DNA from: Poseidonocella sedimentorum
GTDB taxonomy: Bacteria; Pseudomonadota; Alphaproteobacteria; Rhodobacterales; Rhodobacteraceae
Assembly: GCF_900116005.1 (NCBI RefSeq)
Contig: NZ_FOYI01000011.1
Location: forward strand, 1-64,000
Length of the DNA stretch: 64,000 bases
Reading direction: 5' to 3'
Numbering within the stretch: the first letter of the stretch is position 1; every line of letters starts with the position of its first letter. Positions 34,396 through 43,073 of the stretch are shown here, piece by piece. A program made the position numbers and the translations under genes. The notes under the pieces were generated by a model. It was not told the DNA's origin. It worked only from the letters and a program-made list of their open reading frames with translations, and did no database searches.

Positions 34396-35231
34396 TCGAC
34401 GCGGCGCTGCTGCCCTTCCAGTTCGGCTTCATGCAGAACGCCTTCCTGATCTCGCTCATCGTGTCGGTGCCGACGGCGCTGCTGTCGTGTTTCCTTGTGG
34501 TGCGGGGCTGGGCGCTGATGGGCGATGCGGTGAGCCATGCGATCCTGCCCGGCATCGTGCTGGCCTACATCCTCGGCATTCCGCTGATGATCGGGGCCTT
34601 TGCCGCGGGCATGTTCTGCTCGGTGGCAAGCGGCTATCTGGCGCAGAACAGCCGGGTGAAACCCGACACGGTGATGGGCGTGGTCTTCTCGGGCATGTTC
34701 GGGATCGGCATCGTGCTCTTCGTCGCCGTCGAGAGCGACGCGCATCTCGATCATATCCTCTTTGGCAACATGCTCGGCGTCGGGCCGCAGGATCTGCTGA
34801 CCGCCGGGGCGATTGCCGCCGTGGTCAGCGCCGGGCTCCTGCTCTTCTGGAAGGATCTGCTGCTCCAGAGCTTCGATCCGGCGCAGGCGCGCGCCTCGGG
34901 CCTGCGGACCGGGTGGCTGCATTACGGGCTGCTCTCGGCGCTCTCGCTGACCATCGTCGCGACGCTCTCCGCGGCGGGGCTCATCCTTGCGATCGGCCTG
35001 CTGATCGCGCCGGGCGCAATCGCCTTTCTCATCGTGCGCAGCTTCGGGCAGATGCTGGTGGCCTCGGTCGTCATCTGCCTCACAGCGATGCTCGCCGGGA
35101 CCTACCTCAGCTTCTTTCTCGACAGCGCGCCGGCGCCGACCATCGTGTTGATCCTCACCGCGATTTTCCTGCTCGCCCTCATCCGCCGCATGCGGATCAC
35201 GCGCGCCGCCACGGCGGGCGAGGGCGGCTGA
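34392..35231 (+). CDS. sitD: Manganese/iron ABC transporter permease
   Basis: A 279-residue ABC-3 family permease, paralogous to sitC. GWALMGDAVSHAILPGIVLA and ILAIGLLIAPGAIAFLI match the sitC motifs. A third hydrophobic block (GVVFSGMFGIGIVLFVAVES) leads to the DHILFGNMLGV segment. It is the last gene of sitABCD; an 86-base gap separates it from glpK. No clear terminator was found in that gap, though a GC-rich stem could exist. Confidence 0.93.
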   Translation: MIDAALLPFQFGFMQNAFLISLIVSVPTALLSCFLVVRGWALMGDAVSHAILPGIVLAYILGIPLMIGAFAAGMFCSVASGYLAQNSRVKPDTVMGVVFSGMFGIGIVLFVAVESDAHLDHILFGNMLGVGPQDLLTAGAIAAVVSAGLLLFWKDLLLQSFDPAQARASGLRTGWLHYGLLSALSLTIVATLSAAGLILAIGLLIAPGAIAFLIVRSFGQMLVASVVICLTAMLAGTYLSFFLDSAPAPTIVLILTAIFLLALIRRMRITRAATAGEGG

Positions 35232-35317
35232 TCTCCTGAGCCACGCCAGAGCCGTTTGACCTTCCGCACGAAGGTGGGCAGTGTCGTTCCGGCAAGATAT
35301 TCGGGGGAGAGCTGTCC

Positions 35318-36811
35318 ATGGGGCATATTCTGGCAATCGATCAGGGCACGACATCGAGCCGGGCGATCCTGTTTGACGGCGCGATGGGGATTGCGGGCTC
35401 CACGCAGGAGGAATTTCAACAGTATTTCCCCGACAGCGGCTGGGTCGAGCATGAGGCGATGGACCTGTGGGAGACCGTGCGCCGAACCTGCCGGGCAGTG
35501 CTGGAGCAGACAGGCGTCGGCGCGGGCGAGATCGCCGGGATCGGCATCACCAACCAGCGCGAGACCACGGTCGTCTGGGATCGGCGCAACGGCAAACCGC
35601 TGCACCGCGCCATCGTCTGGCAGGACCGGCGCACCTCGGCAATCTGCCGCGCGCTGAAGGAGGACGGGCACGAGTCGCTCATCGCCGATACCACCGGGCT
35701 GCTGCTCGATCCCTATTTCTCGGGCACCAAGCTCAAGTGGATCCTCGACGAGGTGGATGGCGCGCGCGAGGCGGCGCGGGCGGGGCATCTGGCCTTCGGC
35801 ACGGTCGACAGCTGGCTGATCTGGCATCTGACCGGGGGCAAGCGCCACGTGACCGACGCCACAAACGCCGCGCGCACCATGCTCTATGACATCCGCAAGG
35901 GCGAATGGAGCGCGGAGATCTGCGCGCTACTGGACATCCCGCTCTCGATGCTGCCCGAGGTGCTCGACAGCTCGGCCGATTTCGGGGTGACGGACGCGGA
36001 GCATTTCGGCGCCGCGCTGCCCATCCTCGGCGTTGCCGGCGACCAGCAGGCGGCGACCGTCGGGCAGGCCTGTTTCAAGCCGGGCATGATGAAATCGACC
36101 TACGGGACCGGCTGTTTTGCGCTGCTCAACACCGGCGAGACGCCGGTGACCTCGTCCAACCGGCTCCTGACCACCATCGCCTACCAGTTCGACGGCAAGC
36201 CGACCTATGCGCTCGAAGGGTCGATCTTCATCGCCGGCGCGGTGGTCCAATGGCTGCGTGACGGGCTGGGGATCATCGGCTCGGCCTCCGAGACGCAGCC
36301 GCTCGCCGAAGCCGCGGACCCGGCGCAGGAGGTGATCCTCGTGCCCGCCTTCACCGGGCTCGGGGCGCCCTATTGGGATGCTGATTGCCGCGGCGCGATG
36401 TTCGGCCTCACGCGCGGCACCGGGCCCAAAGAGCTGTCGCGCGCGGCGCTGCGCAGCGTCGGCTTCCAGACCCGCGATCTGCTGGAGGCGATGCGCGCCG
36501 ACTGGCAGGACGTGGGCGGCGAGGCGGTGCTGCGGGTGGACGGCGGCATGAGCGCCTCGGACTGGACGATGCAGTTCCTCGCCGACATCCTCGGCGCGCC
36601 GGTGGACCGGCCCCGCGTGCTGGAGACGACCGCGCTCGGCGCCGCATGGCTCGCGGGCCAGCGGGCGGGGCTCTATCCGGGGATGGACGGCTTCGCCGCG
36701 CAATGGGAGGCCGCCCGCCGGTTCGACCCCAGCATGGAGGCCGCGGAGCGCACCCGGCTCTACGACGGCTGGCAAAGTGCCGTTAAGGCAACCTTGGCTC
36801 ACAGGGGATGA
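35318..36811 (+). CDS. glpK: Glycerol kinase
   Basis: Phosphorylates glycerol to glycerol-3-phosphate with ATP. The 497-residue FGGY-family product has [15 protein letters not shown] (phosphate loop), [14 protein letters not shown] and WQDRRTS in the substrate domain, [15 protein letters not shown] near the hinge, and [18 protein letters not shown] in the ATP domain. Typical length. GGGGGAG precedes the ATG. No glpD, glpF or glpR is in the window; the gene stands between sitD and the ATP-grasp cluster with gaps on both sides. Confidence 0.96.
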   Translation: MGHILAIDQGTTSSRAILFDGAMGIAGSTQEEFQQYFPDSGWVEHEAMDLWETVRRTCRAVLEQTGVGAGEIAGIGITNQRETTVVWDRRNGKPLHRAIVWQDRRTSAICRALKEDGHESLIADTTGLLLDPYFSGTKLKWILDEVDGAREAARAGHLAFGTVDSWLIWHLTGGKRHVTDATNAARTMLYDIRKGEWSAEICALLDIPLSMLPEVLDSSADFGVTDAEHFGAALPILGVAGDQQAATVGQACFKPGMMKSTYGTGCFALLNTGETPVTSSNRLLTTIAYQFDGKPTYALEGSIFIAGAVVQWLRDGLGIIGSASETQPLAEAADPAQEVILVPAFTGLGAPYWDADCRGAMFGLTRGTGPKELSRAALRSVGFQTRDLLEAMRADWQDVGGEAVLRVDGGMSASDWTMQFLADILGAPVDRPRVLETTALGAAWLAGQRAGLYPGMDGFAAQWEAARRFDPSMEAAERTRLYDGWQSAVKATLAHRG

Positions 36812-36851
36812 GCCATGGCCAAGGCCCTGCGCCTGCACAGAAGATCGGCGT

Positions 36852-36881
36852 CTTGACCCCGGCCGGAATCAACGCGCGTAA
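36852..36881 (+). promoter_or_regulatory. Possible promoter of the ATP-grasp/alpha-E/transglutaminase operon
   Basis: TTGACC (36852) and CGTAAT (36876) are spaced by 18 bases, 67 bases before the ATG of the ATP-grasp gene, in the gap after glpK. The -10 match is moderate. Confidence 0.4.
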
Positions 36882-36947
36882 TGAATTTGGTGCGGGCCAT
36901 TGCACCCGCGTGCGTCAGGTGGTTCTCTCGGCACGAAGGGAGTGCAT

Positions 36948-38375
36948 ATGAATACAAAGACCCCCCCAGTCTATTTCGATGAAATGAGCGACACCGGAGG
37001 GATTCGAGCGCCCTACAAGCGCCTCGATGACTGGCACCGCACCATGCCGTCCGGGATCCGCAACATCAAACAGCATGAGGCCGAGGCGCTCTTCCGCCGC
37101 ATCGGCATCACCTTCGCCGTCTATGGCGAGGGCGGCGATCCGGAGCGGCTGATCCCGTTCGACATGTTTCCGCGCGTCTTCACCTTCGGCGAATGGCGCA
37201 AGCTGGAGCGCGGCATCAAGCAGCGCGCGCAGGCGCTCAACATGTTCCTGTCGGATGTCTATGACCGGGGCGAGATCGTGAAGGCCGGGCGCATTCCGGC
37301 CGATCTGGTCTATCGCAACGAGGCTTTCGAGATCGCGGTTCACGGCTTCCGCCCGCCGAAAAGCGTCTTCAGCCATATCGTCGGGATTGACCTCGTGCGC
37401 ACCGGTCCGGACCAGTTCTACGTGCTGGAGGACAATTGCCGCACGCCCTCCGGCGTCTCCTACATGCTGGAGAACCGGGAAATCATGATGCGCATGTTCC
37501 CCGACCTCTTCGTCAAGAACCGCATCGCGCCGGTCGATCACTATCCCAATGCGCTGAAATCCACTCTGGCCTCCGTCGCGCCGCAGAAATGCGATCACGA
37601 GCCCCGCGTCGTCGTCCTCACGCCCGGGCATTTCAACTCCGCCTACTACGAGCACACCTTCCTCGCCGACATGATGGGGGTCGAGCTTGTCGAGGGGCAG
37701 GATCTCTTCGTGGAGGGCGATTTCGTCTACATGAAGACCACCGAAGGGCCCAAGAAGGTCGACGTGATCTATCGCCGGCTGGACGATGCCTTCATCGATC
37801 CGCTCTGCTTCCGGCCAGACTCGATGCTCGGCGTGCCGGGGCTGATGTCGGTCTATCTCTCCGGCGGGGTGACGATCTGTTCCGCCCCCGGCGCGGGCGT
37901 GGCCGATGACAAGGCGATTTACGTCTATGTGCCCGAAATGATCCGCTTTTATCTCGGCGAGGAGCCGATCCTCGAAAACGTGCCGACCTTCCAGTGCGGC
38001 AAGGCCGATGACCGCAAATACGTGCTGGAGAACCTGCCCGAGCTGGTGGTCAAGGAGGTGCACGGGTCCGGCGGCTACGGGATGCTGGTGGGGCCGAAGT
38101 CGAGCAAGAGCCAGATCGAGGCCTTCCGCGCCAAGATCGAGGACAACCCCGGGGGGTACATCGCTCAGCCGACGCTCGCGCTCTCGACCTGCCCGACCTT
38201 CGTCGAGGAGGGGATCGCACCGCGGCACGTGGATCTGCGGCCCTATTGCCTCATGGGCGAGAAGATCGAGCTTGTCCCCGGCGGGCTCACGCGGGTGGCG
38301 CTCACCGAGGGCTCGCTCGTGGTGAACTCATCGCAGGGCGGCGGCGTCAAGGATACTTGGGTCATGGCGGAGTAA
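36948..38375 (+). CDS. Circularly permuted ATP-grasp protein (DUF404/407 type)
   Basis: A 475-residue member of the circularly permuted ATP-grasp family that in many proteobacteria is encoded beside alpha-E and transglutaminase genes. VLEDNCRTPSGVSYMLENRE near residue 165 is the family signature, and VVKEVHGSGGYGMLVGPKSS near 370 is the glycine-rich nucleotide loop. NIKQHEAEALFRRIGITFAV marks the N-terminal region. ATP-grasp enzymes make peptide-like or amide bonds with ATP; the substrate is unknown. It is the first gene of a group: 4 bases separate it from the alpha-E gene. AAGGGAG precedes ATG 36948. Confidence 0.88.
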   Translation: MNTKTPPVYFDEMSDTGGIRAPYKRLDDWHRTMPSGIRNIKQHEAEALFRRIGITFAVYGEGGDPERLIPFDMFPRVFTFGEWRKLERGIKQRAQALNMFLSDVYDRGEIVKAGRIPADLVYRNEAFEIAVHGFRPPKSVFSHIVGIDLVRTGPDQFYVLEDNCRTPSGVSYMLENREIMMRMFPDLFVKNRIAPVDHYPNALKSTLASVAPQKCDHEPRVVVLTPGHFNSAYYEHTFLADMMGVELVEGQDLFVEGDFVYMKTTEGPKKVDVIYRRLDDAFIDPLCFRPDSMLGVPGLMSVYLSGGVTICSAPGAGVADDKAIYVYVPEMIRFYLGEEPILENVPTFQCGKADDRKYVLENLPELVVKEVHGSGGYGMLVGPKSSKSQIEAFRAKIEDNPGGYIAQPTLALSTCPTFVEEGIAPRHVDLRPYCLMGEKIELVPGGLTRVALTEGSLVVNSSQGGGVKDTWVMAE

Positions 38376-38379
38376 CGAC

Positions 38380-39333
38380 ATGCTGAGCAGGACCGCAGGA
38401 CATCTCTACTGGCTGGGCCGCTATCTGGAGCGGGCCGAAACCGCCGCGCGGCTGATGGAAGTGGGCGGGCGCAACGCGCTGTTGCCCAACACCACCGGCG
38501 GGCACCGCAACGAATGGGAAGCCGTGCTTCAGGCCATGGGCACCTTCGAGGCGTTTTCGGAAAAATACTCCGACACCGGCCAGCGCAACGTCGAGACATT
38601 CCTCTTTTTCGACCAGTCGAACCCCTCCTCCATCGCCTCCTGTATCGGGGCGGTGCGGGAAAACGCGCGGGTGGTGCGCACCGCGATGACCGTGCGGCTC
38701 TGGGATGCGATCAACACCGCCTTTCAGGATCTCAAGGAAATGAGCCGGACCGAGCGCAGCCAGTTGTCGATGAGCGATCTCATCGACTGGACGATGAAGG
38801 TCTGCGCCGAGATCCGCGGTTCGATCGAAATCGCCCAGCTGAGAAACGACGGCTATCACTTCCTCAACATCGGCATGGCCATCGAACGCGCCGACAACAC
38901 CGCGCGGCTGCTCAACGTGAAATACTACGTGCTGCTGCCGTCGATGCGCTATGTCGGCTCGGGGCTCGACAACTACCAGTGGGTCACGCTCTTGCGCGCG
39001 ATGTCGGCGCACCGATCCTTCATCTGGACCTATGATGGCGAGCTCAGCCCGGCCAAGATCGCGCATTTCCTGATCTTCAACCAGCTTTTCCCGCGCTCGC
39101 TCCTGACCTGCAGCATGAAGACCGCCGACCATCTCGACCATCTGGCCCGCGGCTATGGCAAGAGCACGGAGGCGCAGCAGAAGGTGCGCGAGATCGTGGG
39201 CGAGTTGGCCGAGGGGCAGGTCGAGGATATTTTCGAAGAGGGGCTGCACGAGTTTCTCATGCGGTTCATGGTGGCCAACGAGGACCTCGCCCGCGCGGTC
39301 CAGAGCGCCTATCTCGGGGGGGCAGAGGCATGA
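38380..39333 (+). CDS. Alpha-E domain-containing protein (DUF403)
   Basis: A 317-residue all-alpha protein. MLSRTAGHLYWLGRYLERAE is the highly conserved start, with the R-x-x-E pair, and FNQLFPRSLLTCSM lies near the end. The family is found almost only next to circularly permuted ATP-grasp genes and is thought to act in the same complex or pathway; its biochemistry is not established. The stop overlaps the transglutaminase start (ATGA). Charge clusters and long amphipathic helices suggest a helical bundle. Confidence 0.9.
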   Translation: MLSRTAGHLYWLGRYLERAETAARLMEVGGRNALLPNTTGGHRNEWEAVLQAMGTFEAFSEKYSDTGQRNVETFLFFDQSNPSSIASCIGAVRENARVVRTAMTVRLWDAINTAFQDLKEMSRTERSQLSMSDLIDWTMKVCAEIRGSIEIAQLRNDGYHFLNIGMAIERADNTARLLNVKYYVLLPSMRYVGSGLDNYQWVTLLRAMSAHRSFIWTYDGELSPAKIAHFLIFNQLFPRSLLTCSMKTADHLDHLARGYGKSTEAQQKVREIVGELAEGQVEDIFEEGLHEFLMRFMVANEDLARAVQSAYLGGAEA

Positions 39334-40160
39334 AGCTCAGGATCGAACACGAGACCCGCTACCGCTTCGATGCGCCGGTGCGCGGCGTGATTCAGGCCCA
39401 TCGCCTCTGGCCGGGAAGTTTCGAGGGGCAAAACGTGCTTTCGTGGAAGGTCGACACCGATGGCGGCGTGGTGGGCGCGAGCTACTGTGACGCGGCCGGC
39501 GACCGGATCAGCACCGTCACCTGGCGCACACCCGTTGAGGAATTCGCAATCACGGTGAGCGGTCTTGTCGAGACCGCCGATACCTCGGGCGTGTTGCGGG
39601 GGTTCAAGGAGCGCTCCGTGCCCGCCGCCTACCTGCGCCACACCCAGCAGACCTACCCGGACGCGGCGCTCAGGACGCTCTGCGAAGAGGCGCTGGAGGG
39701 CATGGAGGAGGCGGGCCCCCTCGACCGGGCCCACAAACTCGCGGCCTGTGTCGCCGAAGCGATCGAATATGCGCTCGGCGAGACCGAGCCCCACACCACC
39801 GCCGCCGAAGCACTCGCGCTTGGCAAGGGCGTTTGCCAGGACCACGCCCACACGCTCATCGCGCTGTGCCACATCGCCGGGATCCCCGCGCGCTACGTCT
39901 CCGGCTACCTGCACGCCCGCGAGGACGGCGCCCCGCACGAGGCCTCCCATGCCTGGGCGGAGGTGTTCATCGGCGGTCTGGGCTGGGTCGGGTTCGACGC
40001 GGCCAACGGCTGCTGCCCTGATGAGCGCTACGTCCGGCTCGGCTCGGGGCTCGATTCCCTTTACGCGGCGCCAATCCGCGGCATCGCGAGCGGCGCGGCC
40101 TCCGAGGACCTCAACGTGCGCGTGACCGTCGCCGCGCAGGAGCAGTTCCAGCAACAATAA
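39330..40160 (+). CDS. Transglutaminase-like cysteine protease family protein
   Basis: A 276-residue protein with the transglutaminase/protease fold. It has the triad Cys in GKGVCQDHAHTLIALC, His in SHAWAEVFIGGLGW and Asp in VGFDAANG, all intact. An N-terminal beta-rich domain (IEHETRYRFDAPVRGVIQAH) is typical of the bacterial group that accompanies ATP-grasp and alpha-E proteins. It may cut or form isopeptide bonds in the product of the ATP-grasp enzyme; this is a proposal in the field, not shown here. No signal peptide, so cytoplasmic. Confidence 0.9.
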   Translation: MKLRIEHETRYRFDAPVRGVIQAHRLWPGSFEGQNVLSWKVDTDGGVVGASYCDAAGDRISTVTWRTPVEEFAITVSGLVETADTSGVLRGFKERSVPAAYLRHTQQTYPDAALRTLCEEALEGMEEAGPLDRAHKLAACVAEAIEYALGETEPHTTAAEALALGKGVCQDHAHTLIALCHIAGIPARYVSGYLHAREDGAPHEASHAWAEVFIGGLGWVGFDAANGCCPDERYVRLGSGLDSLYAAPIRGIASGAASEDLNVRVTVAAQEQFQQQ

Positions 40161-40253
40161 CGCCCCAGACCGGAAATCGCAGGCTCCCCTCACTTGATTT
40201 CGCCGCCGCGCCGGCCTAGCTGCCTCCAGTCTTATCAATGCTGAGGAAAGAGC

Positions 40254-40985
40254 ATGACATATTGTGTGGGTCTGCTGTTGGACGCCGGAATGGTGCTGTT
40301 GTCAGATACACGCACGAATGCCGGGCTCGACAACATTTCAACGTACCGGAAGATGTTCACCTTTGAGGAGCCGGGGGATCGGGTCATCGCGATCATGACC
40401 GCGGGCAGCCTCTCGGTCACGCAGACGACGCTCGCGCGGCTCACCGATGCGATCGAGAACCCCGACAGCGATCAGACCACGTCGATCATGAAGGCGCCGA
40501 CGATGCTCGGGGTGGCCGATATCGTCGGGCGGATGCTCTCGGATGTGTCCGCCGAGGTGGCGACCAAGCTCGACCGCATGGGGCAGGGGGCCTCGGCCTC
40601 GATGATCCTCGCCGGGCAACGCAAGGGCGGGCCGATGCGGATGTTCCTCATCTATCCGGAGGGGAATTTCATCGAGGCCACGGCCGACACGCCCTTCCTC
40701 CAGATCGGCGAGCATAAATACGGCAAGCCGATCCTCGATCGGGTGATCACGCCGCAGACCTCGCTCGCGGAAGCGCAGAAGGCCGTGCTTCTGTCGATGG
40801 ACAGCACCTTGCGCTCCAACCTCTCGGTCGGGATGCCGCTCGATATGGTGGTGATCGAGGAGGGCGCTTTGCGGATCAGCTATCAGCGGCGCATCGAACA
40901 GAACGACAGCGGGTTCGATCAGATGAGCGAGGCATGGTCCGGCGCGCTGCGCAACGCTTTTGCCGAGATCGCTCCGCTCGACTGA
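40254..40985 (+). CDS. Anbu-type proteasome-like protease
   Basis: A 243-residue member of the Anbu (ancestral beta subunit) branch of the Ntn hydrolase fold. Removal of Met1 exposes Thr2 (MTYCVGL), the expected nucleophile. Asp in LLSDTRTNAG and Lys in STYRKMFTF are the other catalytic residues. AGQRKGGPMRMFLIYPEGNF and FLQIGEHKYGKPILDR are family segments. Anbu assembles into open helical or ring-like forms in reported work; its cellular substrate is unknown. It lies 93 bases after the transglutaminase gene, probably in one functional group with it. A strong terminator follows. Confidence 0.92.
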   Translation: MTYCVGLLLDAGMVLLSDTRTNAGLDNISTYRKMFTFEEPGDRVIAIMTAGSLSVTQTTLARLTDAIENPDSDQTTSIMKAPTMLGVADIVGRMLSDVSAEVATKLDRMGQGASASMILAGQRKGGPMRMFLIYPEGNFIEATADTPFLQIGEHKYGKPILDRVITPQTSLAEAQKAVLLSMDSTLRSNLSVGMPLDMVVIEEGALRISYQRRIEQNDSGFDQMSEAWSGALRNAFAEIAPLD

Positions 40986-41018
40986 GCTCTGCGACAGAGG
41001 GGCCTTGGCCCAGACGAA

Positions 41019-41053
41019 AAAGGGCCACGCAATCGCGCGGCCCTTTCTCTTTT
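41019..41053 (+). terminator. Rho-independent terminator after the Anbu gene
   Basis: AAAGGGCC and GGCCCTTT pair around an inner CGC/GCG stem with the loop AATC, followed by CTCTTTT. It stands between two convergent genes and may serve both. Confidence 0.85.
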
Positions 41054-41072
41054 GGGGTGTGTGTCCGGGCGC

Positions 41073-42104
41073 TCAGAGGCCGAGCGCCTCGCGGACCTGG
41101 CTCAGGATCTCGCCGAGCTTGGCGGGATCGTCGCGCACGCTGTCCAGCGCGGCGGTCAGCGCGGTCTTTTGCAGCGCGCCAAGATCGGAGTCCTGGATCG
41201 CCTCTGCGACCGTGTCGAAGTTGAACCCTTCGGGAGAGAGCGCCTCGTCCAGCGTGGCCTCACCGGCCTCGGCGCCCGTGTCCACCTCGGTGTCCGCTGT
41301 GGCTTCTGCCTCGACAGCCGCGTCGGTTTCCATGGCCTCTTCGGTCACGGTCTCGGCCGTATCGGTTGCCGCTTCCGTCGCCTCGGTGATCTCATCGGCG
41401 ACGCCTTCGATCGCATCGCCCCCCGCTTCCGTTGCCTCGGCGGCGGACTCGGTCGCGCGTTGCGTCGCTTCGTCGGCTGTCTCCGTGGCCGCATCGGTCG
41501 CCTCGGTGATCTCGTCGGCCAGACCCTCGACGGCATCGCCCGCCGCCTCCGTCGCCTCAGCGGCGGATTCGGTTGCCGCTGCCGTCGCCTCGTCGGCCAT
41601 TTCTTCAGCCGCGTCGCCCGCTTCGGTCATCGCCTCTGTCGTGCCATCGACCGCCTCCGCCGTCGCCTCGGAGAGCCCTGCGGCGGCGTCATCTGCCGAC
41701 TCCATCGCGTCGTCGGTGATTTCCTGCACCATCTCGCCGGAGGCATTCACCGCATCGCTGGCGTTCTGCGTCGTGTCGGCAAAGGCGTTGCTCGCATCCT
41801 CGCCGAGATCGCCGAGCGCTTCCTCGGTCTCGGTCATCGCGCCGTCCAGCGCGTCGGCGGCCCCGTCCACCAGATCGGCCGCGCCTTCGACGGCCTCCGT
41901 TGCCACCTCGCTCACCGCATCGCCAACCTCGGTCGCGGCTTCGCCGACCGCGTCGGCGGCAGAGCCCATGCCGTCGGCAGCCTCCTGCACGATCTCCGAT
42001 TCGGCGACTGATTCGGCCACATCCTGGGGCGTCTGCCCGGTGAAGAGGTAGTAGCCGCCCAACAACACTGCGGCAGCGACTATGATCCAGAGAAGATTAC
42101 GCAT
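41073..42104 (-). CDS. Membrane-anchored acidic Ala/Glu/Thr-rich repeat protein
   Basis: A 343-residue protein of no recognised family. One N-terminal helix (NLLWIIVAAAVLLGGYYLF) anchors it. Residues ~28-285 are a low-complexity acidic helix-forming region of Ala, Glu, Asp and Thr. It contains a 40-residue tandem duplication at residues 171-210 and 211-250 (33 of 40 identical) and many looser 11-residue-type repeats, like LEA or apolipoprotein helices. The C-terminal ~55 residues are not repetitive (FNFDTVAEAIQDSDLGALQK then TALTAALDSVRDD) and may form a small folded domain. AAGGAATC precedes the start at 42104. The longer open frame upstream lacks support. Confidence 0.75.
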   Translation of the reverse strand: MRNLLWIIVAAAVLLGGYYLFTGQTPQDVAESVAESEIVQEAADGMGSAADAVGEAATEVGDAVSEVATEAVEGAADLVDGAADALDGAMTETEEALGDLGEDASNAFADTTQNASDAVNASGEMVQEITDDAMESADDAAAGLSEATAEAVDGTTEAMTEAGDAAEEMADEATAAATESAAEATEAAGDAVEGLADEITEATDAATETADEATQRATESAAEATEAGGDAIEGVADEITEATEAATDTAETVTEEAMETDAAVEAEATADTEVDTGAEAGEATLDEALSPEGFNFDTVAEAIQDSDLGALQKTALTAALDSVRDDPAKLGEILSQVREALGL

Positions 42105-42244
42105 CGGGTGATTCCTTGTTAACCGGTCGGAGCCATGACAGGCGCTTCGCGCCGAATGCTCCAATCATGGCGCAAGATGTACACCACTGGCCGGGAACTG
42201 AAAGGCCCGCGCGGTCTAAATGTGTCAAACGGCTGATTGTTGCT

Positions 42245-42273
42245 TGAACCGGCCCGCGCGCATGACTATTTTC
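42245..42273 (+). promoter_or_regulatory. Promoter of infC
   Basis: TTGAAC (42245) and TATTTT (42268) are spaced by 17 bases. Transcription would start near 42280, leaving a leader of about 30 bases before the start codon. Confidence 0.55.
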
Positions 42274-42311
42274 CCGGCCCAACGTCCCGCAACAGCTCAA
42301 GGAGCCGAACC

Positions 42312-42860
42312 ATAGCCCGCAGACCGCACAACGCGCCGCCAACAAGAGACACCGGACCGCGCGTAAATGACAAGATCCGAGCCCCCGAGATTCGCCTGAT
42401 CGGCGCCGAGGGGGAAAATGTTGGTGTCGTTCATCCCGCAAGAGCGATGGAAATGGCTGAAGAGGTCGGGCTCGACCTGGTCGAGATCTCGCCCAACGCC
42501 AACCCGCCCGTCTGCAAGATCATGGACTTCGGCAAGTTCAAGTACGAGCAGCAGAAACGCGAGAGCGAAGCGCGCAAGAAACAGAAGACCATCGAGGTCA
42601 AAGAGGTCAAGTTCCGGCCCAACACGGATGTGCATGACTACGGCGTCAAGATGCGCAACGTGATGAAGTTTCTTGAGAACGGCGACAAGGTGAAGGTCAC
42701 GCTGCGGTTCCGCGGCCGGGAAATGGCCCACCAGAACCTTGGCCGCAACCTGCTGGAGCGGGTGGCCGAAGACGTCAAGGAAATCGGCAAGATCGAGAAT
42801 ATGCCGAGGATGGAAGGCCGCCAGATGGTCATGATGATCGGCCCGATACCGGTCAAGTAA
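42312..42860 (+). CDS. infC: Translation initiation factor IF-3, apparent AUA start codon
   Basis: Binds the 30S subunit, keeps it free of 50S and rejects non-standard initiation. The product is 182 residues: an N-domain ([20 protein letters not shown]), a basic linker helix ([20 protein letters not shown]) and a C-domain ending in [10 protein letters not shown]. Other alphaproteobacterial IF-3 proteins begin M-A-R-R-P-H-N; here A-R-R-P-H-N is preceded by ATA at 42312. AAGGAG lies 7 bases before that codon and no in-frame ATG or GTG is nearby. A rare start discriminated against by IF-3 itself is the known basis of infC autoregulation (AUU in E. coli). rpmI and rplT do not follow; a terminator does. 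Confidence 0.9.
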   Translation: MARRPHNAPPTRDTGPRVNDKIRAPEIRLIGAEGENVGVVHPARAMEMAEEVGLDLVEISPNANPPVCKIMDFGKFKYEQQKRESEARKKQKTIEVKEVKFRPNTDVHDYGVKMRNVMKFLENGDKVKVTLRFRGREMAHQNLGRNLLERVAEDVKEIGKIENMPRMEGRQMVMMIGPIPVK

Positions 42861-42900
42861 ACCGCGGCCCCGGGCGAGGAAACCCGGATCCCGAACAGGC

Positions 42901-42936
42901 AAAGCGCGAAGGGCAACCTTTCGCGCTTTTTCTTTT
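42901..42936 (+). terminator. Rho-independent terminator of infC
   Basis: AAAGCGCGAA and TTCGCGCTTT form a 10-bp stem around nine bases, followed by TTCTTTTT. It isolates infC as a single-gene transcript. Confidence 0.9.
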
Positions 42937-43073
42937 TGATCACCGCGCTTTGCGTCACACGCGCGGCGCGCCCCCTGCGGCATCTGCGGTGCTTTCCCTG
43001 CGCCCGCGCGCGCGCTACTGTGCCGGCGCACCGTTTACACAGGCACGAAACCGACACGAAAGGGAGGCCGCGT

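Noticed and set aside
36812-36856. Short frame MAKALRLHRRSAS after glpK
   Set aside because: Thirteen codons with no ribosome binding site of note; likely chance.
42105-42311. A leader peptide or riboswitch before infC
   Set aside because: Only a promoter and short leader are visible; no conserved aptamer-like pairing or small open frame with a ribosome binding site.
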